A DNA stretch of 64,000 nucleotides. Source: CAWAVN01 sp963844315. GTDB lineage: Bacteria; Planctomycetota; Planctomycetia; Planctomycetales; Planctomycetaceae. This document shows, piece after piece, positions 49,704-59,410 of this stretch. The notes below the pieces were generated by a model. The model did not search any database. It was not told the DNA's origin and saw only the letters and a list, made by a program, of their open reading frames with translations. How positions within the stretch are numbered: the first letter of the stretch is position 1; the number at the start of each line of letters is the position of its first letter. A program made the translations under genes and the position numbers. Where the stretch lies: positions 124,001 through 188,000 of the forward strand of contig CAWJOC010000028.1 in the NCBI GenBank assembly GCA_963844315.1. The letters are read 5' to 3'.

Positions 49704-52700
49704 ATGCCCGACTATTGCCCCTCCCAAAGCCAGCTTCAGGATTATCTGTTCGGACGATTGTCGGATTCGGCGAGCGATGAAATCTTCGAGCATCTGGAAA
49801 ACTGCTCCAAATGCCAAGTCTTGGTTTCCGAACTCGACGACAAGAACGACGACGTCATCGAACGGTTGCGTCGGCAAGCCCGCGATTTCGGAAACTGGAA
49901 TCCCCCAATTCCATCCACTGACCGGAAGTCCGCGGGGGAACTCGGAACCCCATCCCCAACAAGACGACGACCGCGGATACATGTCCACAGTGTTATTCCG
50001 CTCCATTAAGCCCACGTTGCGCGGCGAGCGTTACGTGCTGAAAAGGTTTCACGCGCGGGGCGGCATGGGCGAGGTCTGGCAGGCGGACGATACCGAGATT
50101 GGCCGGATGGTTGCGATCAAGAAAATGCGGGAGGGCTACGCCGAGAATCAGGACCGCTTTCTCGCGGAAGCCCAGATTGCCGGGCAATTGGAGCATCCGG
50201 GGATTGTGCCGGTCCACGATTTGGGGTTGGATCAGGAGGGTCATACGTTTTACGTGATGAAGTTCGTCCAGGGTCAGACGCTCAAGGCGGCGGTGGAAGA
50301 CTACCATCAAGACACAAAGCAAAGCCACTCGGATCACAAGGTCGCCTGGTCGAAGTTGCTGCAACACTTTCTCAACATGTGCCAGGCCGTCGCTTACGCG
50401 CACAGCCGGGGCGTGATTCATCGGGACTTGAAGCCCGACAACGTCATGCTCGGCCCCTACTCGGAGACCCTGGTCCTCGATTGGGGCCTGGCGAAGATTG
50501 TCGATCAGCCCGATGCGCCGGGAGGCGAGCTGGCTCCGCTGTTGACGAAAGGTCGAACTTCGGATGAAACCCACTATGGCTCCGTCATCGGCGCCCCGCC
50601 CTATATGTCGCCGGAGCTTGCCGAGGGGCGGGCCGCCGAAGCCGGGCCGCCGACGGATGTCTATTTGCTCGGCGCGACGCTCTACCACATCCTGACGGGC
50701 CAGCCTCCCCGGCGCGGCAGCAGCCGGGATGAGATGCTGGAGCTGGCCCGAACCGTCCCGCCCGTTCCTCCGCGAAAGTGAAGCACAATGTCCCCCGGCC
50801 CCTGGACGCCATCTGCCAGAAGGCGATGGCCCATCGGGAGCAGGATCGCTATCAATCGGCAGCAGAGCTTGCGAATGAAGTCCAGAAGTATTTGGCGGGA
50901 GAACCGGTCTTGGCCTACCCGGAGCCGATGCATCAACGGGCTTGGCGATGGACCCGGCGTCATCAGCGGGGATTGACCCAATCGCTGGCGATTCTGGTAA
51001 TCCTCGGACTGGCGATGTTTGGCTACGAAACAAACAACCGCGCCCGCATTCTCACGGCCCAGCAAACCGCCCGCGAGCAGGTCCAGGTATTCCAAGGTCT
51101 GGTCGAAGAGGCTCGCTACTCGATTGCCAACCTGAACCCGAACGATGAGCGGATCCCGTATTACGACATGGCCAAAGGAGAAGAGGCCGCGGCAAAAGCT
51201 ATCGAGATATTTGAAAACTGGGGTCCGGGTCTGGAAAGGATCTCGGTCGAGTTCGACGAGTCGAAACGTGCGGAATTGAAACGGGAGATGTACGATCTCG
51301 TCCTGTTGCGAGTTCAGGCGCGAGCGGCCGATTTGCGCGACACGCAAGAGGCCGAGGAATTGCTCGCGCTGCTCGATAAGGCGGGGGAATACGGGGAACC
51401 ATCGCGAAGTTATTATCGGTTGCAAGCAGAGTTGTTCCACGTGCTTGGCGATGATCGCCAGGCGAGCAAGGCGGAGCGCCGGCTCGCCAAGGATTCCCCC
51501 ACGCCATTCACGGCCTGGGACCATTTTCTGCTCGGCGAATCAAAACGGGTGCAGACGTTTGAAGCCGTCGAATCCGAACAGGACGGGGCGGAATCAGCGA
51601 CACAGCGACGGTTGATCTTGGAAGATGCCATCGAAAACTATCAGGCCGCCCTTCGCGATGACCCGGACCATTACTGGTCTTACTACCAATTGGGCCGGTC
51701 CTATCTGGGATTGAACCGGTCATCGCAAGCCGTTGCAACGCTCTCCGCGTGCATCGCGATGAAGCCGAACTCTGCTTGGGCGTATAACACTCGTGGGCTG
51801 GCACGGGCCTTGTCCGGCGATTTCACCGAAGCGCTCGCCGACTTGAACCAGGCCAAACAGTTGCATCCCGATTTTGCGCCGGCGGACCTCAATCTCGGAG
51901 TCGTGCATTACCTGCAAGGGGATTATGAGAAAGCCCGCGAGTATTTGAACTCCGTCTGGGATCGCCCGCGGGAAACCCGTTTGATCGAGGCGGCTTATTA
52001 CCTGGGCGAAATCCATCGCAAGGAGGGCCAGCTCAATTTAGCTTTGGAATACTTTCATCACGTGACGGAGGAACGGCCGCGGTTTCGGCAAGCCTGGTTG
52101 CGATTGGCCGAGGTGTCCTTTCTGCGAGGCGATGACGGCGATGGTCTGAAGGCGGTTGACGAAGCCATCCGAATCAGCCACGACAACTTCTTCGATCTCA
52201 AAAGTGCGGAAGGTTGCGAGTTGCGCGGAAACCTGCTACGTAAAGTGGCGGCCCGCATCAAGACCCGCGAAGACCGCTACCGCGTGCTGGGCCTCGCCCG
52301 GAAGGAACTGGAAACAGCGATTGGACTGGAAGCCACGCCCGACCGCTACGATGAACTGGCCGAGATCCTGATGAAAACCTTTGTCGACGCCCCTCCCCAG
52401 GAAAGAAGGGAGCTCATCGCGCAGGTCATCAAAAACTGCAACCTTGGCCTTGGCATCGAGCAGCACCACATCGATCTGTTGGACACCCGGGCGGGCGCGT
52501 ATCATGTCGTCAAGCAGCAAGAACAATCGCAGGCCGATTACGAAGCTGTCACGAAGATTCCCCCCCAGTCCTTTCGCGAGCGGTTGCTGCACGTCCAAGC
52601 CCACCTCTTGGTTGGTTACTTCAAAGCGAATCAAGACGATCCGATTGCGGCACTCAACGAGGCAGCCATGGCGGAACTCGGGCTTCAAGAACTGAGTTCC

Positions 52701-52959
52701 GAACAGAGATCGGAAAGCCATGTCCTCCTCCACAATCAAGCCTGCATCTATGCGGAACTCTCCAAGTTGGATGAAAAGCAAAGAGCCAGACTGGAGGATT
52801 CTGGCGATTCGGTATCTCCAAAAGGCAATCGAAGTCGCCAAGCAGTCCGGCCAACTCGACAGCGAAATCAAATACATCCAAAACGAGAACTTTTCAGATT
52901 CGCTAAAACAGCGACCGGAGTACCGCGCCTTGCACCCGTCGCTTGTGAAGTCCCCTTAA
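49704..52959 (+). CDS. Zinc-finger / Ser-Thr kinase / TPR protein (three frameshifts)
   Basis: Membrane kinase that may act as anti-sigma for the ECF factor just upstream. Residues 1-60 (LQDYLFGRLSDSASDEIFEH then LENCSKCQVL) look like a zf-HC2 anti-sigma module with H-x4-C-x2-C. The kinase domain has FHARGGMGEVWQADD, VAIKKMREG, HRDLKPDN, LDWGLAK (DWG for DFG) and APPYMSPELAEG. After a membrane helix (LAILVILGLAMFGYE) there are at least six TPR-like helices pairs, for example YWSYYQLGRSYLGLNRSSQA and AWAYNTRGLARALSGDFTEA. Frames change near 49940, 50775 and 52790. The end at 52959 follows YRALHPSLVKSP. About 1085 residues joined. Confidence 0.9.
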
Positions 52960-53740
52960 ATCATAAAATCCGTTTCGAGGCGTCGTCCGATTCGCTCAAG
53001 AACGTCACCCCATAATTCTAAGCTTCCTTCCGTCCTACGAGCACAAAAGATCGACGAGGAGAACCCTGGGCCCTGGCTCCCCCGCCGGTTAAATGCGGGC
53101 GATAACGGTGCAATCGTCGCGGCCAGTGAAACGGACGCCGTCGTGGCCGTGACTCGCGAATCGTCGCTTGCGGAAAGTTCGATTTTCGATGCACTGATGC
53201 CGGTCACGGGATCGCCGGTGGCGAAGTCGTAATTTGGGATTTCGATCAAGCCGTTCTGGACATCGCCGCTGGTGAACTCGAAGCTCGGCGCGTGAAAGTC
53301 AAGACTTCAATGTGGTCCAGCCCGGCGTATTGGATCGACTTTGAGAACTTCGTGACCGTGCCCGATTGATCGAGGCCAGTGAAGTTAAAAAACTCCGATT
53401 GGTCGTCGTTGGGATCGATGAATTTCACCCCGTCGTATCCGCCGATGCCGCCGTCGATCAGGCCGGAAACGCTCCCCTCGCCTTCGATAGTAATGGCTCT
53501 CGATGGCTTCCGAGTCATCGTCGCTCAAGTGCCCGAGGGAAAACGCCCGCAACCATTCAGGCACCGGATGAAATCGGTCATGATTGCGTTTCATTGCGAA
53601 CCTCTGGCGATTTCGAGGCTTCAAGTGCCGGCACACTCAGCATTTCAGTTTGGCCTCGTCGATCAGTCCTTGTGCCTCCGCGGCAGCGCCTGAGGACGCG
53701 GGGTCATGACCACGTCGCCTTCCATGGAGACGCCCACGGC
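52960..53740 (-). pseudogene. Remnants of a kinase N-terminus and of a surface protein
   Basis: No intact gene. Reading the minus strand, 53636 to about 53500 encodes PEWLRAFSLGHLSDDDSEAI, the typical start of a planctomycete zinc-finger/kinase protein. It breaks off and is followed in another frame by AITIEGEGSVSGLIDGGIGG, YDGVKFIDPNDDQSEFFNFT and, after a further shift, APSFEFTSGDVQNGLIEIPN, which looks like a fragment of a large calx-beta or cadherin-type surface protein. Neither piece has a proper end. I take this as fused gene debris rather than sequence error, since the two pieces belong to unrelated families. Confidence 0.5.
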
Positions 53741-53748
53741 CGCGTTTT

Positions 53749-54737
53749 TCACGATGGCTTCCGGGCAATTAACATCCCCAACATATGGGGCGGTGACTCG
53801 ATTGGGATGAGCGCGGGCTGGTCAAAAAGGCCCTTGAGCATCTCAGCCAGCTCCGATGCTGAGTACAATCGGCCGTTTTGCGTACGGAGTGCCAGACCCA
53901 GATGGTACAGAGCGAGCGGCGACTCGCCTTGAGGTCCTCCTGGCAGGGCGTCAATCACGACGATTTCCCCGCCCACCTTGAGGGAGGCATAAATTTTGCG
54001 AAACAACGCCACGTTGTCATCCGGCGATAGCAGATGAGTCACATTCGCCACAATTGCTAGGTCAAAATGGTCGTCGGTTAGCGCAATTTCGTGAAAGTCG
54101 CCGGCGATTGTCGTCAATCGATCTTGCACATTGAACATCGATGCGGTTTTGCGGGTGACTTCTAATACGGCGGGCCAGTCCACGGCCGTCACGTGAGCTT
54201 GAGAATCGTGGCGGGCGATCGTGAGGCTCCAAATTCCCGACCCCGCACCGATGTCGATGATTGCGGCGCCCTGCGCAACGCCCTCGACCCAAGATGCTTT
54301 GCAGCCTCGTTCGCCGCTTGACTAAGCATCCAGCCAAGAGCCGCCGCTTGCGCCTGATAATGCGACTCACTTTGCGAGGGATCATCCATCCTTGTGAGTG
54401 GCTCGCCCGTCCGAAGAAACACTGGCAGATGCTGCCAATACTGGTTGCCAAGCTCGCGATACCCGCTGCTGAGCAGCATCCGCGCCGATTCCGTCAGGCC
54501 ATAGCCCAAAACTTCCCTCCGCTCCGCGAGTCCAAGGGCTTCGAGCGCAGCCATGAGCAAGGTGATGCCTCGCTCATTGGCGCCGCAAGCCTGGGCGATC
54601 TCGGTCGCGTGCCGCGGTCCACGCTCCAAGGCGCCGTAAACGCCCAACTCCAATGCGGCGTGGTAGACTTGCACCGCCCCGTTGCTGTTCATCAGGCGGA
54701 AGTAGGTTTCCAACGCGGTCTTGTCTGATCCATTCAT
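53749..54737 (-). CDS. SAM-dependent O-methyltransferase with dimerisation domain (one frameshift)
   Basis: Last gene of the lipid operon. The N-terminal winged-helix dimerisation domain (ALELGVYGALERGPRHATEI, GLTESARMLLSSGYRELGNQ) and the C-terminal SAM-binding domain (IIDIGAGSGIWSLTIARHD, VTAVDWPAVLEVTRK, DLAIVANVTHLLSPDDNVAL) resemble the BchU/CrtF/acetylserotonin O-methyltransferase group. The frame shifts near 54295. About 329 residues joined. The start at 54737 overlaps the preceding gene by 4 nt. Such enzymes act on hydroxyl or ring-carbon groups of small molecules; here the substrate is unknown and could be the lipid head group or a bound precursor. Confidence 0.87.
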
Positions 54738-56556
54738 GAGGTTGATATCCGTCGCGCAAGCGAGACTGTGAAAATCGCGTTCTCCGTCGCGAGCATCTCG
54801 ATCTTTTGAAACCCCGCCGCCTCCACCAACTGATCCATTTCCAATTGCGTGCGGCAACGCATGACCCAGGGCTCTCCGCCGAGTCCACGAAGCGAGCGGG
54901 CGATCAATTCGAGTTGCGGATGCCAGGGTTGATTGGTGTAGATGAGCAGGGCGTCGTCCTCAAGGGCGGCAGCCAATCCTTTCAGTGAAGCGAGCACGGG
55001 CGGGTTGTCTGGAATCAACTCGTAAAGGCCCGAGACGACCGCCACATTGGGATGCGGCCGGATTCAGCCAGCGCGGCTTCCGCCAACGCATCGCCCTGCT
55101 CAAAAGCGATCCGCGTCAATCCGCGCTCCTGAGCCATGCTCTGAGCCAAATCCAGCACAGCGGGGTCACGGTCGCGCAGGAGAGTTTCCATTTCCACGTC
55201 AGACAATCGGCCAAGGACATCCAAGACGTAGCGCCCGGAACCCGAGGCGATGTCCACCAGGCGGACGATCCGGCCGCTTTGGCCGATCGAACGAATAGCG
55301 TGCTCGAGCAGTTGCTCCAAAAGAACTTTTCGCTGCCGAATGCCGCGCCAACCGGGACTGTTGAGATAGATCCGATCGGCAAGCCGGCCGAGCGGAGACC
55401 AGCCGGTCGCTTCGTTGCGATACACATGGTCCAGCGATTGGCCCGAATTAAAGCCCGTCCGCCAGCCGATGCGGATCCCTTCGCTCACCCGACCCAGCGT
55501 CTTTAACAGCACTCCCGTGGCGGCGAAATAGAGGCCGCGCGGCGACAGCAAAGAAAGCGGCTTTTGCAGCCGGTCGTATGCATCCTTGGTGAATCCCTGG
55601 CGATCGGCCGCAAGTCGCGATGGCTGCTGGAGCGGCTTCTCAAACGCATCCTGGAGGAATTTGCGAATCCTGGCAATTGGCCGCTCGCGATGTTGTTCAT
55701 GGAGGATCCCATGATAAAACCCCTCCAGCATCTCCATTTCCTTGGTGGCCGAAGAAATCGCGTCAAAAAAACGCTGCTGCGGTTTTTTGTGGACGACCCA
55801 GTCCTTCCCTGCCGCGAGAATTAAAGTCGGTGTGCAGATGGTGCCGGCATCGTGCAACAACCGGCTGGACGTATCGTGCATCTCCAACAGGAGATGGACG
55901 GCGATATCCCGCGTGATAAGCGGGTCTTCGGAGTATTGGTGGGCCATTTCCGGATCGTGGGTCAACATCGCCGGCCGCACATAACTCGTGACAAACGCTT
56001 TCTTCCTAATCCGCTGTAATACTCGCAGGCCAGGAATCGCCAGTGGGACATAAAGCTTAACTCGTAAGGCTGGGGCCATCAGCGCCATGGCTCGGATGCG
56101 CGGTGCATAATCGTGGACCCAGGCGGCGACAATGACCGCACCGATACTGTTGGCGATCATGGCCATATTCTCAACCGGCGTGTGGTATTCGTCCACGATA
56201 TGTCGCACAAAACAGTCCACATCGCGTATCAGCGCTTGAAAGCTGGGCGCATCTCCTCGCCGCCCCTCCGTGTGGCCGTGTCCCCGCGCGTCCCAGGCGA
56301 ACATCCAGCAATCGTCTATGCCCAGTCGCTCGACCAACTCTTGGAGTCGGCCAGAGTGCTCATGCCCGCGGTGAAACAGCAGCACGGCCTTGTCGCTTTG
56401 ATGGGTGGGCGGCCACGCGCGATAGAACAGCTCTGTTCCGTCCCAGGTCGTCATGACGTGCTTGGTCGCCAGCCGCTGGGAACTTGCAACATCGAGGGAA
56501 TGGCTTACGTGCACCAAACGCTCCGTCAACGCACAGCGACTATCAAAGCAGACCAC
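54734..56556 (-). CDS. Bifunctional alpha/beta hydrolase / SAM-dependent methyltransferase (one frameshift)
   Basis: Fusion of a monoglyceride-lipase-like hydrolase with a class I methyltransferase. Hydrolase part (residues about 35-310): TTWDGTELFYRAWPP, VLLFHRGHEHSGR, nucleophile Ser in MIANSIGAVIVAAWVHDY, acid in ILAAGKDWVVHKKPQQRFF and His in LEGFYHGILHEQH. Methyltransferase part (about 400-600): LVDIASGSGRYVLDVLG, LLRDRDPAVLDLAQSMAQE, FEQGDALAEAAL. Near 55045 the frame shifts; the other frame continues AVVSGLYELIPDNPPVLASL to 54734. The GTG at 56556 overlaps cdsA by 14 nt; inner starts down to 56454 are possible. I associate this domain pair with gene sets for unusual phospholipids in other bacteria. 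Confidence 0.85.
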
Positions 56557-57467
56557 TCAGGCTGAACATGTGAAGCAGCAGGGGAGCGGCGAAAATCATG
56601 CTGTCGAACCGATCGAGAATACCGCCATGCCCCGGTATGATCCTCCCCATATCTTTCACGCCGAGGTCGCGTTTGATGTAGCTCATCACCAGATCGCCAA
56701 TCTGTCCTCCCACACCGATGATCAAGCCAATGAGTAGCTTGTGCAGTCCATCTAATCCGGGCGGAAAGGAAAAGTCAAGCACCCAGGGCAACCCGAGCGA
56801 CACAACCGTCGCCCCCACAGCCCCTTCCCAGGTCTTCTGGGGACTGATGTTTTTGCGCAGCGGATGGCGTCCAAAAAGCTTACCAAACGTGAACGCGGCT
56901 ATATCATTCACGGCGATAGCAAAGATGAAAAACAGTAGATAACCTTCAGCGTGCCGCGAGATTGTCAGGATCGCCAAATGGCCGAACATCCACCCCAGGT
57001 AAACATACGCGAAGATGGCCAGCGAGACCGCGCAACTGCCCCTGAAATTCGTTCCACAGGATGGGAACAATCAGCAGGATCGCGACAGCCAACGTCGGCA
57101 TCGCGAGAAACAGACGCAGGGCCTTTGACGCCGGCACACCCATCAGCGGCAGCAACGCACACCCATTGGTCAGGACGACCAAAAGAATGAGAAGGGCCAT
57201 CCAGAGGCGTTTGCGGTGCAGTTCGCCCGCCGCGGATAACTCCGACTGGGCCGCAATCGCCAGTGCGGTAATCAACCCGACGAGAGCCAGCGGGCCGAGA
57301 ACGAAACACACGAACAGAATCGGGATCATCACCAGCCATCCTCCATAGCTCGCCCAGACCGCGCGAACATCTCGCTGGAAGCCCCAGGTGGTGATGGCGA
57401 GAACCGCACCCGCAAAGAGAAGGCAGCCGGCCACGATGATCATGTAGCTGCGAAGGATTTCGGTCAT
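56543..57467 (-). CDS. cdsA: Phosphatidate cytidylyltransferase (CdsA family, one frameshift)
   Basis: Integral membrane enzyme that makes CDP-diacylglycerol from phosphatidate and CTP. The C-terminal signature KRDLGVKDMGRIIPGHGG followed by ILDRFDS matches the CdsA pattern. FGRHPLRKNISPQKTWEG is the other conserved segment. Multiple membrane helices (MIIVAGCLLFAGAVLAIT, LVMIPILFVCFVLGPLALVG). A frame change near 57040 joins the two halves at the AVSLAIFAYVYLGW helix. About 307 residues. Starts in an ATGA overlap with the CDP-alcohol phosphatidyltransferase, which would use its product. It may be a second, dedicated CdsA besides the housekeeping one. Confidence 0.92.
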
Positions 57468-58127
57468 TCGCCTTCCAACTCGTCCAGGCGCCGCAGAATT
57501 CTCGCCAAGCGGAGCCAGATCGTCTGAATGCATCCGAGCACCACGAGCAGGCATGTCCAATCAAGCAGCGTCAGTCCCGCCCATTCCAAAGGGATGTTGC
57601 CGCGCCAGAGCGACCACCAGGCCCCACAGGCGCCGGCCATCACGGCGGCCATCCGCCAGGGCTTGGACATGACGCCGCCAAACTCGCGTCGTGCTGCCGA
57701 CCGCCTGTCCCAACGTGCCGACATAGGCGGTGGCGAGCGACATGATCGCGGCCCAATAGCCAGCCATCTCATGGCAAAGGCCGCTGTGGGCAACCCCCAC
57801 GAAGATCGCAACATCGGAAAAGCGATCCGGCAATTCATTGAAAATTTCGCCGCGCCGGCTGGCTTTGCCGGATGCCAGAGCAACCATTCCGTCGAGCATG
57901 TTCAGCCATAACCGTACGACGCAAAGGCCCGCGCCGCTGAGCAGGAGGACGGGCGCCTTTCCCGCTTGCCAAAAACAAGCTCCTGCTAAGCCTCCCGCCA
58001 CCATCGATGATAAAGAGACGAGATCAGGATGCACGCCCAGCCGTAAGCAGGCCGCGACAGCGGCATGGGCCGTCGTGCGAAAGACGCTGGAGATCGGGCG
58101 GCGAAAGGCGGGACGATACTGGCTCAT
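57464..58127 (-). CDS. CDP-alcohol phosphatidyltransferase, divergent motif (one frameshift)
   Basis: Membrane enzyme that transfers a phosphatidyl group from CDP-diacylglycerol to an alcohol. The core motif reads LDGMVALASGKASRRGEIF then NELPDRFSD. Compared with DGx2ARx8Gx3Dx3D, the first Asp, Gly and last Asp remain, Arg is Leu and the third Asp is Asn, so this is a divergent branch. Helices flank it (LVSLSSMVAGGLAGACFW, LTLLDWTCLLVVLGCIQTIW). The frame changes near 57685. About 221 residues joined. The start abuts the upstream stop without a gap and the end overlaps cdsA by 4 nt. The acceptor alcohol cannot be told from sequence. Confidence 0.87.
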
Positions 58128-58479
58128 TCACCAACTCATACAGAGGATTCCCACAATCAACAGCAGCATACCAATTCCATGCGTGAGACGAATGGGCTGG
58201 CCGTAAAACGCCAGCGACATCACGGCGGCCCAAATGAAGGTCGAGGCATAAATCGGGTAAAGGACTCTCACTGTGCCGCCGAGCCGAAATGCGCTCGTGA
58301 ACATCACCATCACGGTAAAATAGCAAACCATGCCCAGAAATGCCCCAAGGGCTCGCCAGAACCGAGCCAATGTCCGTCCCTCCGGTCCGTGCCGCGTGTT
58401 GAAAGAGAAATTGCCCCCCGGCGCCCAGAACCGCAGCGGCAATCACCAGAAGCAAGGCGAGCACCGGCGTATTCAACAT
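58128..58479 (-). CDS. Small four-helix EamA/SMR-like transporter (one frameshift)
   Basis: Short membrane protein with four helices: LALLLVIAAAVLGAGGQFL, FWRALGAFLGMVCYFTVMVM, RVLYPIYASTFIWAAVMSLA and IGMLLLIVGILCM. The frame changes near 58375, joining the first helix to the rest. About 117 residues, in the range of small multidrug resistance or half-size EamA proteins that act as dimers. In lipid A pathways, EamA-like half transporters (ArnE/ArnF) flip lipid-linked intermediates, so a lipid flippase role is a reasonable guess here, not a demonstrated one. Confidence 0.75.
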
Positions 58480-58500
58480 GGCGGTTTTATCCTTTGGTAC

Positions 58501-59143
58501 TTAATCTTCGTGCCCCACGGCGCCTGGTTTGGCTCTTCGGCGACGAACCGCGATAAACAATGCACTGGTGAGCCACCCCAAAACCAGTCCTGCAAGTCCC
58601 GCTCCTACAGCGGTTTTGAGCAGCCAATCTTGGACGGTGGCATTGAGCAAAGGATTGTCGAAGGGATTGAGCGAGCTATGCGCTTGAATGATCTTCCAAT
58701 CGCCGTCTATCTTGCGACATACCGCTGACCAATGCGATGGAAAACGGTATTCTGTCGCCGTCAGCGGTCACCAGCAAATTCTCTGAATTGCCGCGAGTCA
58801 GGGCAATTTCGCCGAGGATCAGGCTTCGCTCTGGGTTCAATTGGGTCGTATAGCTGCCACCATCGAGCAATTCGTCGCGCGTCTTTTGCCATTGGGCTTG
58901 AAACGTGTCGAAATCGGAAAATTGCCGATCGGTGTAGGTGACAACCCAGAAGTCCTCCTGCAAATGAGGCTTGAGAAGTTCGAGCCGATTCTCATTGATG
59001 GCCTGCTCGGCGACTGTTCGCAGTCGCCTAAGAGCCTCATGGTCCACCTCATCGTCTTGTGTCTCCTCCTGTGCTGGGGAACGCACTTCGATCAGCACCA
59101 GAAGCGTCAGCATCAAACAGAGGGTGTGGCTTCGACGCAGCAT
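58501..59143 (-). CDS. NTF2-like exported membrane protein (one frameshift)
   Basis: First gene of the lipid operon. Signal peptide (MLRRSHTLCLMLTLLVLIEV to RSPAQ), then an NTF2/SnoaL-like domain: EQAINENRLELLKPHLQEDF, WVVTYTDRQFSDFDTFQAQW, LGEIALTRGNSENLLVTADG. After a frame change near 58735 comes IDGDWKIIQAHSSLNPFDNP, the usual last strands, then a C-terminal membrane helix (TAVGAGLAGLVLGWLTSALF) and a basic end. About 213 residues. Periplasm-facing. NTF2-like pockets bind small hydrophobic ligands; a link to the lipid is inferred only from its position 21 nt before the next gene. Confidence 0.75.
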
Positions 59144-59410
59144 CAGAAAGTCCTCCTCTTCAGGAGTTAGGGAGCACATTGGCGCCAGCGTTCGGTCCAA
59201 GATTTGTATTATAGCCCATGCTTGTCACGCATGCGAGGAACCAGTGCGATGGGACCGGGCGCGGAGCACCGGGGCATCATCCCTCGGATTTCTTAGGTTC
59301 GTCCGGCGAGTTATCTTACTGATTTTCAAGTAGGATTATGCTACACTGAGGTGGATTCCACGATCGCGCGTTCGACCAAAACATCTGTAGATTCCTCTCT
59401 AAGGTGACGG

